From positions 127,129-191,128 of the forward strand of contig NMRA01000168.1 in assembly GCA_002633005.1 (NCBI GenBank): a stretch of 64,000 nucleotides of DNA, read 5' to 3'. The notes beneath the pieces were generated by a model that ran no database searches, was not told where the DNA came from, and saw nothing but the letters and a program-made list of their open reading frames with translations. Position numbers and translations under genes: made by a program. This DNA comes from Phoronis australis. Lineage: Eukaryota; Phoronida; Phoronidae. Below, piece by piece: positions 1 to 10,376 of this stretch. Positions within the stretch are counted from its first letter, which is position 1. Every line of letters begins with the position of its first letter.

Positions 1-1290
1 ATACATGCCAATTTCCCCAATCATCCTTAGAGTGGTTTGGTTGACAGGGGGCAAACACCACAAAAACAGACTCAAAAAGAGTAAAAATGGCCACTAGGTG
101 GCGCAAAATACCTCGAATCAATCCGAAAACTGGAGGGTAGCACCATCTCACTAATAGATACCAATCTGCCAAATTTTATGAAAATGCGTTGAGGACCTTT
201 AAAGGCACAGAGGTAAACGTAAAAAATCAAATTTCCACTAGAGGGCACATTCGTAGTTCGAACCGTCCGAAAGTCGTTGTTGTCTGTTGTCAACTTCATA
301 TAAATACACTTGCAAAATTTAAAAAGATCGTGTTGGAAATACAGCCATGGGCGCAAAAACAAACAAAACTACCACTAGGAGACACCACAGTAGTCAAAGT
401 AGTCAGAAAATCATTGTCAGCCACCCTCTTCACATTAGGAACATACATACCAGTTTTCACAATCATACCTAGAGTGGTTTGGTTGACAAAGGGGTGGTCG
501 CCAAAAACCAGACTCGAAAACAGTAAAATGGCCACTAGGTGGCACAAAGTACCTCGAATCCATCCGAAAACAGGAGGATAGCGCCATCTCATTAATAGAT
601 GTCTAAATTCCAGATTTTACAAAACCCCGTTGAGGGCCTACGAAGGCACACTCGTAGTCGGACAGGTCTGAAATTCGTCGTCATCTGTTGTCAGCTTCAT
701 ACGAACAAATCTGCCAAAGCTCATCAAGATCCTTTGAGGGATTTATGATATGCAGCTGCGGAGGCCAGCCCGCCCAGTCACCAAGATGGAGACGACGGCA
801 ATATGCATCCATATATGAATATGTGGACGTATAAAAAGGCCACTGGGAAGCACAACAAAAGTCAAATCCATCCAAAACAGGGTGGTGACAGTCATTATCT
901 GCCAAATTTCATGAACATTCATCAAGCTAGATATCAAGGCAAACACAAAGAAAAAACAATTTACCACTATGCGACTCCAAAGTAGTCAGATTTGTTCCAA
1001 AATCCACATCACCTCAATAAAAACACAAACCAACTTTCATGAAGATCCATGAAGGAACTTATGCAAAAAAGTATTTGCCACAAGAGGGCGCCACAGCAGT
1101 TGCACCACTTCAAAAATCACCATCAGCCATGCACTTCCCATTAGAAACACATATGGCAATTTCTATAATGACCTCACAATAATTTGACCAATAGTGAGGC
1201 AGACACCAAAAACCAGACTCAAAAATAAAAAATGGCCATAAGGTGGCATACAAAACATTCAATCCATCCAAAAAATGGAAAGACAAAAAT
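1..1290 (+). repeat. Degenerate tandem array (unit about 140-160 bp) carrying CTCF-like cores
   Basis: Blocks recur several times: a 'gccactaggtggc' core preceded by A-rich sequence, then 'cgaatc.atccgaaaac.gga', then 'tctgccaaatttcatgaa' and 'ttgagg.cct'. Core copies start near 91, 235, 372, 532, 840, 1078 and 1236, mostly 137-160 bp apart or about twice that. Copies at 91-103, 235-247 and 532-544 fit the CTCF core consensus CCASYAGRKGGCR completely; the copy at 1078-1090 has one mismatch and the others have decayed. The array lies in the last PSMB3 intron, since the final exon is beyond the left edge. No coding sequence is evident in it. Confidence 0.75.
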
Positions 1291-1331
1291 GTACAAACCA
1301 CCAGAGTACAAGACAAATAAACAATACATAC

Positions 1332-3550
1332 CATATCAGGCTCCCAGAGTGATTCGCACATGCCATACATCTGCTCTGAGCACGTTCCGCTCACTACGAA
1401 ATCCTCCGTGATCATTGGGCAACCTATGAGATCGAGGGAAGCCACAAATGGTTTGAATGTTTTAGGCTCTAGTCCCGCAACTACTGGCTCCACAAAATAT
1501 GGTCCAAACCTGCAATCATTGAACACATCAGAGACAATAAACAACAGTGCTTGCTAGAAATAACGGGATCCAATCTGCCAATGAAACTATTAATTTTGGA
1601 ATCCATGAAAAGCAAACTCACTCCCAAAATCGCGACATCAAAACACACTAACAACATAGCCAGTTGAAATTCTATATTCAGGTGTGCCAAGGTACCTAAT
1701 CATATCGACAATCAAATCAAAAACCACAAGTGAACAAGGCCTGATAACAGTGTAAAGAAGGGAAAAGAACACTTTCTATTCCGTAGACATGGTCATTCTA
1801 ATTATCAATACATTTTCTTCAGAAGTGGAAACTATTTTAAAACTAGAAGCAATGGCAAACAGTGCTGACATTGATCAAACACACGCACCTTAGTCTTATC
1901 GCCATTTCAACAGGTGATTCTCTCATGAATTGAATCACCGGATTACAAAATCAAATTGGTTACAGACTTTTACTACTGTCGATAGTAGGAAGTTTGTGGC
2001 TTGTATTAAACAAAATTTCAGTGAAGGATCTGATGAAATTCCAGAAACAAGGCTTGCTTTTTCATGATGGACTTCCTATATTCAACCTAAAATTTCTAAT
2101 TTCATCTTGGAATTTTTTGCAGGTCAAAACCGTTGACGTTGAACTTTTATGTTTCGAATGTCGAATGTTTTTTTATACTCATCGATATGGATGGTGATTG
2201 ATCTTGGACAATATTTACTAATTTTGCACGTTGGTGTAGTCAGAGGGCATCAGTGTGCCATTCCATGTTGAGTAGTGCATCGATGTGCACAACACATAGA
2301 AACGGGGTCACCTATTTCCAACTAAAAATTATGTGGTAAGAATGCCTGAGTCTGGTTGGAGTTATCGAGCTCGAGGTCATGTCCAGCGCAACTTATTGAG
2401 TCTGATCTCAAGCACTACCTAACTGTCAGAATTTCCCACGTCAAGAAATCTTGTTTAATCCGAGTAAGAAACAATGTGAAGTGCTATAAAGAATAAACAG
2501 CTGAATTCTCAAACTCCATCGTTTACACAATGCTAACCAATGCTTTTTGGAATAATATTCTTCATTTTGGAAATTGCAGACAACCAATAACCAATGCAAA
2601 CATCTGAGCAATATGAAATTAAAGTCTATTGACTTACCTTCTCTCATATAATAAATTGGAAACAACACTGAGGAAAGTATGGGGTTTGATTTGTCTATTT
2701 TCCCTCAGTTCATATAAATTGAGTCTAAATTTCAGCTTCTGAGACCTGCAAATAGAATCAAGGAAATTATTATTATTATTCATCAGCTGCAGACACTTAT
2801 CATCTTACATCTTATGACGTAGACCTACTGCTGGCTTCAGTTCAACACAACCAGCCAATAGTAAAGCTACAGTAAAAAGCTCAATATGATCTCGTCGACG
2901 CACATGTTTTAAAGACGGGTCATTTTGAAAGAGAGCTCATTGGAAAACCTCATACTGAATCAGTAGGTCACGTGATGTGGCAACAGGTGGCGTGCTGACC
3001 AGACTTAAAGATGTTGACGATATACATTTTCACACTTGTTTCAGAATTACATATTTATATACTCTCAGGAGTTGAGGAAGAGATGCCCATTACTAAGTCA
3101 GATTGGATTTCTGTATTCGACCAGTGGTCCCGATGGCTCAGTGGGCTACAGCGTCAGCACGGTTAGCAAAAGGGAAACAGGTTTAAGTCCCGGTTGGGAC
3201 AGAAATCTTTTCAGGCCTATATTCATTAGGTCACATGATGTGGCCACAGGTGGCATGCTGACCAGAATTAAAGATGTTTGCAATAATAAAACAACTGCTT
3301 AAAAAATTTGTGAACTTGAACGGGACAAGCAGGTGGAAAGTATCATTTCATTCACAGGCACTTACACTGTCTGCACATCTGTGGCCAGTCCTGGTAGACC
3401 AACATACAGGTGTGGTCCCATCTCGAATATCTTTTGAAAGTCTGTGTGCACTGTTTGGCCCTGTATGCCGAATCGCTTGTCCGATGCGATGGCCACACAT
3501 TCTTTGCCAGTCATAGCCATGATGGCCGAACCATTATATGACATAATACT
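1332..3550 (-). CDS. PSMB3: Proteasome subunit beta type-3 (three internal coding exons; 3' end outside the window)
   Basis: Beta-3 is a non-catalytic subunit of the beta rings of the 20S proteasome, in cytosol and nucleus. Exons in order of transcription are 3366-3550 ([13 protein letters not shown]... to ATDVQTV), 2638-2745 ([18 protein letters not shown], then NLLYER) and 1332-1509 ([19 protein letters not shown], then [20 protein letters not shown]). All borders are GT-AG and the phases join (2, 2, 0). As in the family there is no propeptide and no N-terminal active threonine. The family's C-terminal stretch (about 45 residues beginning DPDHLF) has no match between 1 and 1331, so the last exon lies off the left edge. 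The start codon is not in the 3366-3550 exon unless the internal Met is used; see 7159-7161. Identification is secure; only the ends are incomplete. Confidence 0.95.
2953..3013 (+). repeat. Tail-only copy of the SINE found at 3127-3296
   Basis: The stretch 'ggtcacgtgatgtggcaaca' and what follows, through 'gctgaccagacttaaagatg', matches the 3' part of the adjacent SINE (3224-3278) with few changes. There is no tRNA-like head. It is probably a 5'-truncated insertion or a fragment of the same family. Confidence 0.55.
3127..3296 (+). mobile_element. tRNA-derived SINE
   Basis: Positions 3127-3200 are tRNA-like: 7-bp acceptor arms (GTCCCGA and TTGGGAC), an A box (TGGCTCAGTGGGC) and a B box-like GGTTTAAGTCC. 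The D and anticodon arms do not fold well, so it is not a functional tRNA. It is followed by a body ending in 'aataataaaacaac'. The body recurs without its head at 2953-3013, as expected for a retroposed family. It lies in the PSMB3 intron, antisense to the gene. Confidence 0.6.
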
Positions 3551-4388
3551 CTGCAAGTAACGGTGAGAAATGGGGGATTAAAGAAGGCATGAATTCCTAG
3601 ATTGTGTTGGTCATAATGGCAATACTCCTACTAAAGTGAAATTATCAGCAAGAAAACTGGTTTTCTGAAACCAATCCCAATGCGGAATTGAACTCACAAC
3701 CTCAGAGGTTGTAATCCAACACTTTCTTTGCTGACGGAGCAAAACTCTACATGTTAAATAACAAGTGTTTCAACCGTATTTTGCAGGTAAAGCCATAGCC
3801 ACTGATTTCGGGCAGACAATTGTGAGAATTGTTCATTAACAGATTTTGTTGCTCTGGTCAAATCTTACCACTTCAAGAAATCAATTCCATTCAACAACAA
3901 TCCCCAAAATGCATTTTTGGAAATAAAACACGAGTGTGAAGTAGTCTGACAATGAGGAAGAGACAGGAAAACTGTCATTCACTGTCATGGTGGCTAAACT
4001 ATCATGAGACAAAATATATTGGTGGGGAAATCAGGTACAAGCAGAGATGTGGAAGTCCTTATCAGGCACAGCTATTCTACTTCCCTTACAAACAGGAAAT
4101 GTCAGGAATATTCCGAACCTAGTTCTGAAAAACTGATGAGACATTATTCTCAAGCTGTAACCGCAAAAAAGAACTTATGACGTAGACCACTTACCGTTGA
4201 GAAGTTAGTCCCAAATTGTTTCTTAATTAAAAATTTGATATCTAGGCTTGGACCTGAGAGACAAGACTTTACAAACTGACTTGACAAGGTGTTGCATTCT
4301 ATTCACCAAGCCTAGCAATAATGAACTGCCAGTTCTCTGCAATACCAAAACACCCTTCACACCTGAGTAGGGAACAAGTTGGGATTAT

Positions 4389-5241
4389 GGTCTATTGTCG
4401 CTTTACGAGATCAAGTTTTACAAATACACACATTGACAAATAGAATTATCTGTAGTTAATAAGTCCAATTAATATCTTCATTTTGATAAACACCACTTTC
4501 ACACGAGGCAAACACTTGTTTTACACGTTCACAATCTTCTAGTCTCACAACACATAACAATTAGGCAACACGTAGCCCCTCAGTTGGCCGGTTAGGGGCT
4601 ACAATAGTTTCCATCACTTTCTGTATTAATTTTGTTCCATGTATTTTAAACGGGCGGTAGGCAAAATCTGTTCACCGATTTAGTGTTTTCACATCATCAA
4701 AAATACATTCTACTCTTAAAACTATCACTTAAAGTGCTTACTTTCTTCAGTGATCCTTTCTGATTCTACACATGTCTTAGATGAAGCATAGAGCTATGAG
4801 AATTAAGGTGACTTTGGCGAAGAATTCCAACTCCACTTTTTGGTCACCTTTAACTTTTTCACTGTGTGCGCGATAACCACAAAATATTTCAACTGAGTCA
4901 CGTGAGTTAGGCAAAGGCTAGCGCGAGATTGAGCGAAGCGAGTGATGTGGCGTGTGACAATTGGAAGATAGCATAGGGAAGATATCAGGAGAAAGTTGTT
5001 AGATTTGTGTCCTGTGGACTTTTTGTTTATCAAAAGGCGTGACTTCACATAACTTTCTCAAAATGGCACCCGATGAGAGAAACTCCACCGAACTGTGACA
5101 GATCTTATATGTTCAAGTTATGTCGATTACATTGTATCCAGAGTCATGGTATGTGTTAATTATAACTATATGAGCATATGTGCATGATTTATTTGAATTT
5201 CTTTGCTGTATTTTGAAATGAGTAACTTTTTATGGAGATGT
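4389..5241 (+). repeat. Dispersed repeat, copy 1 (nearly identical to 5833-6681)
   Basis: From 'tctattgtcgctttacgaga' to 'ttttatggagatg' this block matches 5833-6681 almost base for base, with scattered substitutions and small indels. Part of it (about 4703-4860 and 5037-5235) also matches 45827-46209 in inverse orientation, so the family is dispersed and not only locally duplicated. No ORF of note. The second local copy follows a single N at 5832, so it may be an assembly duplicate of the same locus. Confidence 0.8.
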
Positions 5242-5831
5242 TAGGGACGTGACAAAAAATTTCAAATTCTTATTTAATATTTAAAAATGCATTGATTTAA
5301 TAAAACATCAAAAACAGAGTCAAACAAAAAAAAAATTAACAAAATCCATTAAGCCGTTGACTTTTTATGAACGTTTGAAGAGCGATAATTAGCCATTTTT
5401 TTTAGTCCTCTGAATACATGGGAGTAAATGCGCATTCATGTGACCCAAAATTAGTTTTTTCACAATAACTTCCTCAATACTTTTAATAACAACATGAAAA
5501 TTTCAGGATATGACAATCCTAGCATTTACTTGGTGAGAAACATTTTTAAGAAAACAAAAAATTCCAAATTCCAAAATGGCGGACAATATGGCCACCATTA
5601 TGACTGCAAAAACGTCTTATTGTTTTACGTTAATGAACTATATGGTGTAATATACCATTAACAAACTATATGGTGTGATATACCAAATGATAGGTCTTTT
5701 CATTGCTTTTTTGAAGAGAATGGAGAAAAACATGTTTAGGCAATATTTTCGACATTTCCGCAATAGTTGCCAAAATGGCTGCCAACATTACTGCATTAAC
5801 GACCACAAGAAGAGATTGATTCAGCAACCAT

Positions 5832-5832
5832 N
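5832..5832. other. Single-N contig join
   Basis: One N marks a join. The sequence immediately to its right restarts at the point corresponding to 4389, so the join probably places two overlapping or allelic contigs in series. Confidence 0.8.
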
Positions 5833-6681
5833 GTCTATTGTCGCTTTATGAGATAAAGTTTTACAAATACACTCATTGACAAATAGAATTATCTGTAGTC
5901 AACAAGTCCAATTAATATCTTCATTTTGATAAACACTACTTTTACACGAGGCAAACACTTGTTTTACACGTTCACAATCTTCAAGTCTCACAACACATAA
6001 CAATTACAAGGCAACACATAGCCCCTCAGTTGGCCGGTTAGGGGCTACAATACTTTCCATCACTTTCTGCATTAATTTTGTTCCATGTATTTTAAACGGG
6101 CGGTAGGCGAAATCTGTTCACCGATTTAGTGTTTTCACATCATCAAAAATACATTCTACTCTTAAAACTATCACTTAAAGTGCTTACTTTCTTCAGTGAT
6201 CCTTTCTGCTTCTACACATGTCTTAGATGAAGCATAGAGCTATGAGAATTAAGGTGACTTTGGCCAAGAATTCCAACTCCACTTTTTGGTCACCTTTAAC
6301 TTTTTCACTGTGTGCGCGATAACCACAAAATATTTCAACTGAGTCACGTGAGTTAGGCAAAGGCTAGCGCGAGATTGAGCGAAGCGAGAGATGTGGCGTG
6401 TGACACTAGCATAGGGAAGATATCAGGAGAAAGTTGTTAGATTTGTGTCCCGTGGACTTTTTGTTTGTCAAAAGGCGGGACTTCACATAACTTTCTCAAA
6501 ATGGCACACGATGAGAGAAACTCCACCGAACTGTGACAGATCTTATATGTTCAAGTTATGTCGATTACATTGTATCCAGAGTCATGGTATGTGTTAATTA
6601 TAACTATATGAGCATATGTGCATGATTTATTTGATTTTCTTTGCTGTATTTTGAAATGAGTACCTTTTTATGGAGATGTAC
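5833..6681 (+). repeat. Dispersed repeat, copy 2
   Basis: Second copy of the 4389-5241 block, starting right after the N. The two copies diverge after 'ttttatggagatg'. Copy 1 continues into AT-rich sequence (5242-5831, where no gene is seen), copy 2 into 'tactatcgcccttgtctgcc' and the tRNA gene. Compared with copy 1 it has small deletions (for example around 6405) and point changes. Confidence 0.8.
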
Positions 6682-6860
6682 TATCGCCCTTGTCTGCCTG
6701 TGGCATTCAGGGCGATGTAATTGTCTGACTAAACCTGTTTGTAATCACATGTTTGCAACATTATACACGTTTTCTTGTATGCAAAGTTACTAATGTAGCA
6801 CTCTGCCTAATTTTTTAGATTACATAATTTGAAATAAGTTGGAAAAAATAAAAACAAAAC

Positions 6861-6933
6861 CGACCCTGATGGGACTCGAACCCACAATCTCTAGCTCCGG
6901 AGGCTAGCGCCTTATCCATTAGGCCACAGGGTC
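6861..6933 (-). tRNA. tRNA-Arg (anticodon CCG)
   Basis: The minus strand folds into a complete cloverleaf. The acceptor stem is GACCCTG with CAGGGTC and a G discriminator at 6861. The D arm carries A box TGGCCTAATGG. The anticodon stem CTAGC/GCTAG encloses loop CTCCGGA (anticodon CCG), and the T arm carries B box GGTTCGAGTCC. There is no intron. A T-rich pol III terminator follows on the minus strand (plus-strand A runs at 6842-6858). The gene sits, in the same direction, in the probable first intron of PSMB3. Confidence 0.95.
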
Positions 6934-7158
6934 CAACACGTAGACGGAAGTGAATTTTTGCCTAAATATGGATTATGACTGCACACTTTGCCTAAACGCT
7001 AATTTTGGACTTAGATCACCTATTTTGTAGCACTAGACTATTAAAATCTCCACTCACGATACGTGCAAAGACGCAAGACAAGAGGAATTTCTATATAAAG
7101 TGTTTCGGAATTCAGAAGTACCGGTGCAGCAAAAGTAAGAAAAAGCATCAAAACTCAC

Positions 7159-7161
7159 CAT
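7159..7161 (-). CDS. PSMB3: Probable PSMB3 first coding exon, start codon only
   Basis: The minus strand reads ATG followed at once by the strong donor GTGAGT. The next PSMB3 exon begins at 3550 exactly with the codons for SIMSYNG. Joining the two gives MSIMSYNG, the length and sequence expected for a beta-3 N-terminus, with phase 0 on both sides. Other ATG-GT pairs in the interval (near 5592 and 5656) have poor donors. This is inference without transcript evidence; an alternative is initiation at the internal Met of exon 2. Confidence 0.55.
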
Positions 7162-7422
7162 GATTGATGAAAATAAGTAGACCACAGTCCACACAAATAC
7201 TAGTGTAATGAAAAAAACACCTAACTATACAAAAATGCCTTATGAGGCAGCCCGATTAGTAAGATATCGTCAAAATCTTATTCTGCTTTTCTTCGACTCA
7301 TCAAAATGGCCGCCGTGGAGTCTTGTTTTTTAACTCCACATAACAAAGATCAACGCAATAGATGGCGCTTCAAAATGCGTGTGTCATTCTGTGCTCCGCG
7401 GATCTGTCATCGTCGTGGTCAA
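7162..7422 (-). promoter_or_regulatory. Candidate PSMB3 5'UTR/promoter interval
   Basis: This short interval separates the putative PSMB3 start codon from the 3' end of the LINE. It contains 'aaaatggccgcc' near 7305 (reverse complement GGCGGCCATTTT), resembling YY1-type promoter motifs, and CpG-rich patches near 7395-7420. No TATA box is obvious. The assignment depends on the exon 1 call. Confidence 0.3.
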
Positions 7423-7608
7423 GTAGTAGTAGTGGTAATAATCTTTATTTAAAAGTCGGTGAACCTTAACAATGAAACATTAGCACAAGTGCTATTATCC
7501 GACAGATTTAAAATCTACAAAATGAACAGAACTAAAATACTAGCTAATTCTACAGTGCGGAGAATATACAGAACAACATAAATGTAAGTACAAAAGCACA
7601 CATACATG

Positions 7609-7800
7609 TTACGAAGCGCCGTGTAGGCATCCATAGCAGTCTTCACAAGAGCAGATCTCAGAGAAAAAGTCATGAGCAAGAGTGGCAAATTCATTTAAGG
7701 TAGTACATTGTCTCATTACTGATGGCAATGAGTTCCAAAGCAAAGTACCTTTATGGGAGATTGAGTTACATCCGTAAGTCATCGTATTAAAGCGTTTCAC
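7609..7800 (-). pseudogene. LINE ORF2 C-terminal remnant
   Basis: The peptide has the pattern TYG..SIS..G.LLWNSLPS followed by a helical tail, which is the common C-terminus after the RT domain in CR1/Jockey-like elements. It is separated from the RT core by stops at about 7803-7852 and lies in a different frame, so it is part of a broken ORF2 and not an independent gene. Confidence 0.75.
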
Positions 7801-7851
7801 ATAGAGACAGTTTTCACCTCCAGTCTGAGACCGTATCCAGACTCTCTAAAT

Positions 7852-8839
7852 TCAAGCTTTCCTGACAAAGGGACAGGGTCCAATAATATGAACATTTTTG
7901 AATACTTCAATAGATAAGCATTTCATCCGCCAACTAGTTAGAGAGCAGCTCCTAACCTTAACTAAGAGTTGTGAGTAGCTGGACTCATTGTGATTGAACA
8001 CAAACTCACGGTGTTGTATCTTTTCCATTTTCCTACTTTTCTGTATTCCACATAGGTGCCAAACAAGGGGGCAGTGATTAAAAAAGGATCTTATAAATGC
8101 ATAATATAACTTAAGCTTACTGTTAATGCCTAAAACATTTCGAAGACGGAACAAGGCATTCATCTGTCTAGAAGCTTTTTTGCAAATAACATCAACGTGC
8201 TCGTGGAATCTTAGCTGGCTGTCAAGTTGGACACCCAGCAGTTTAACGGACTCTTCACACTTAATCATAGTATCACCACACATGAGATACCTATCATTAT
8301 TTTGTGCACGATTCCTAGAAAAGATGATTGACTTAAATTTACCAAGGTTTACAGCCATTCCATTAGAGGAGAACCAATCCATTGCCATCTGCCCAGCTAC
8401 CTTGAGGCTGAGGCGGACTGCAGATAAAGAGGAGCCTGCTTGCAATAGGTTATTGTCATCAGCGTAATTATATAACTTACAGTGACCACTTATAGCGTAA
8501 AATATATCATTGATAAAAATGTTGAATAACATGGGGCCTAAGACAGACCCTTGAGGAACGCCCTTGGGGACATTTAACCAGTCGCAGGCACTGACAGTGG
8601 AGCCAATTTTCACCCTCATCCTTCTATCACTGAGATAGGACATTATGAGGTTACAGGTATTCAATGTGCAGCCATAGGCTTTTAGTTTGGCAACAAGGAG
8701 CTCATGGGGGAGGCAATCAAAAGCCTTAGACAGATCAATCAGTATGCACCCAGCAAATAAATTTTTGTCCAGGGCTAACCTTACATCTTCAGTTAGACGT
8801 AAGAAGACATCCTGACAAGAAAAACCTTTACGGATATTA
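7852..8839 (-). pseudogene. LINE reverse transcriptase core
   Basis: Motifs visible in order: motif A region LIDLSKAFDCLPHELL, then SYLSDRRMRVKIG, the GVPQGSVLGPMLFNIFINDI motif, motif C YADD, and the thumb-like HVDVICKKASRQMNALFRLR. The catalytic aspartates are present. The N-terminal fingers, normally well over 100 residues, are absent because the sequence is cut by the N at 8840. The frame also closes at 7852 before the C-terminal tail. Non-functional. Confidence 0.88.
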
Positions 8840-8840
8840 N
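8840..8840. other. Single-N join inside LINE ORF2
   Basis: The N lies between the linker peptide ending LVTKLKRK and the RT motif A region. A LINE of this type should have the RT fingers here, so sequence is missing at this join, or the join connects two different LINE copies. Confidence 0.75.
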
Positions 8841-9152
8841 TTTTCTTTTCAATTTAGTGACTAGATTTCGCTGGGATCTATAATTCTCCCAGTTTTCAGC
8901 ACTTCTGTATTTAAAGTAGCGGCGTCTGAGCAATCCCTTGACATTTATGGCTCTTCTAAGTTCGCCATTCATATAAGGGACAGGAAGCTTCTTTAGGACC
9001 TTGGTCTTCATTGGAGCATGAAAGTCAATTACCCCCCTCGGGAGCTCATTATGAAACCATAAAGCATCATCAGTATCATCAAAAATGTTGGCTACATGAA
9101 AGGGTGCTACCTCAAGTTCCCTATTGTAGTCGGCTATAGAGGACGATTTCAT
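8841..9152 (-). pseudogene. LINE ORF2 linker between endonuclease and RT
   Basis: The peptide ANIFDDTDDALWFHNELPRG, followed by DFHAPMKTK and a basic helix (RRAINVKGLLRRRYFKYRS), is the characteristic segment between the endonuclease and RT domains. It overlaps the endonuclease frame by 4 bases but in a different frame, so a frameshift separates them. Confidence 0.8.
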
Positions 9153-9916
9153 GGAGCGATAAAAAATTTTCTGGGTTGATATTGCGAGATTTGGACTTTG
9201 GCAATACCACCAACAACATGATGAAAATCACTTACACCCGAATCATAATTCAAGATTCGAACTAGTCTTCTAGGTTTGCTAGTTAGGATAACATCTAGTA
9301 GAGAGGGTGGGCCCTTGAAACATGTGGGCTCCTTGACAACGCTTTTTAGACCATAGACATCCATGAAATCGTTTAGTGGATTGTTACAAAGCATGTTCAC
9401 ATTCATATCTCCCATGAGAAAGATCGTGTCACTCTCTAGCTGGACTCTACTCAAGATAGTATCAATACTTGTCAACAGGTCTACATTTTTCACATGCGGT
9501 GGTTTATATATACATATGAAGAACCACTTATCCCTCTTAATGACAACTTCCAGGACAAGACATTCCACATTACCGTGGGTACATTCCAGGTCTTGCCTTC
9601 GCTTATGTCCCAGATCACCTCTGACATAACACAAAATACCACCACCATGTCTACTTCTATCATTTCTATGTAGTATATAGTTAGGGACAGAAAATTGTGC
9701 CGAGGCAAAGGACTCGTCAAGCTTTGTTTCAGAGAAAAAACTTAAATCTATATGAGAAATGAGAGATTCTGCAAATTCATCAAATTTTGAGGAGAATGAA
9801 TTGATATTAAGGTGAGTGAAGATAAAGTTATTTTCGTAATCCTTTCTCAACGCCGTAGCATTTGTGTGTGTTGCATTATCTCTACTCAGGGTCCCTGAAG
9901 AGGGGAGGTTTGTCAT
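9149..9916 (-). pseudogene. LINE AP-like endonuclease domain
   Basis: This is an exonuclease-endonuclease-phosphatase fold as used for target-primed reverse transcription. Motifs seen: HLNINSFSSKFDEF near the start, SETKLDESF (catalytic Glu), GGGILCYVR, FICIYKPPH, MGDMNVNM (D.N catalytic pair), SLLDVILTS and the terminal GVSDFHHVV. All key residues look present, so this 255-residue part is the best preserved piece of the element. The first about 30 residues are a weakly conserved leader. Confidence 0.9.
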
Positions 9917-10024
9917 TGATTTGAGTGTATTCAGTTGTGGATCGTAATCCTTTTCATCATAGTCCGGGTTTAGTCCAGGGATCAGTGGCAGGGTGAGAGC
10001 GGCCTTTGACTCATGGCCGAGGAA

Positions 10025-10372
10025 TCAATTTGACCTGCAGTGTTTGTCCTTGTGGCCAGACTTATGACACTTGTGACAATTAATCAGATGGCCATGGCGG
10101 CACTGAAGTTTAGTGTGTCCCGTCTCAGAGCAAAAGAAGCACCGAATGTCTCTCCTGTAGTTTGACTGTCTTTCCTCATGGTGGTGAGATTTATTTCTCG
10201 GCTCTTTTAAAGTTATGTTCTTATTGGCTTCTACGACGTTTCTCACCAGCTTTGTTGTGCCACGACTGGTTGGATGGACATCGTCATAAAGCAGCGAGTC
10301 ATCGACTGTGTTGTCCAAGTTTTTAAAGGTTTTATCATTGTCCACGAAATTGACATTGAGATCTTGGCACTT
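10025..10372 (-). pseudogene. LINE ORF1 C-terminal remnant with two CCHC zinc knuckles
   Basis: Two knuckles are readable, CFFCSETGHTKLQC and CHKCHKSGHKDKHC, which bind element RNA in ORF1 proteins. Upstream the frame reads VNFVDNDKTF and then LLYDDVHPTSRG. The D..H pattern resembles the end of an SGNH/esterase domain found in ORF1p of some CR1-type elements. The N-terminal part is gone, because the LINE sequence stops at about 10376 where another repeat begins. Confidence 0.75.
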
Positions 10373-10376
10373 GAAT

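Larger units (their letters stand above)
7423..10376 (-). mobile_element. Decayed non-LTR retrotransposon (CR1/Jockey-like LINE)
   Basis: Read on the minus strand, the order is ORF1 remnant with two CCHC knuckles, AP-type endonuclease, linker, reverse transcriptase with YADD, the usual C-terminal WNSLP region, and a 3' end with AATAAA followed by a short TAC repeat (7423-7434). The 5' side is cut at about 10376, where another repeat begins. Frameshifts, stops and a single N at 8840 break the second ORF, so the copy is dead. The subgroup cannot be named with confidence without a tree. Confidence 0.9.

Noticed and set aside
876-878. Biological tandem duplication as an explanation for 56347-57113
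   Set aside because: The N exactly between two about 99 percent identical copies makes unmerged contigs the simpler explanation (the position given here is only a placeholder within the window; the region meant is 56347-57113).
1110-1331. Extension of the PSMB3 third exon reading frame to 1110
   Set aside because: The frame is open past the donor at 1331, but the residues after EPDM do not match beta-3 and the donor GTATGT is good.
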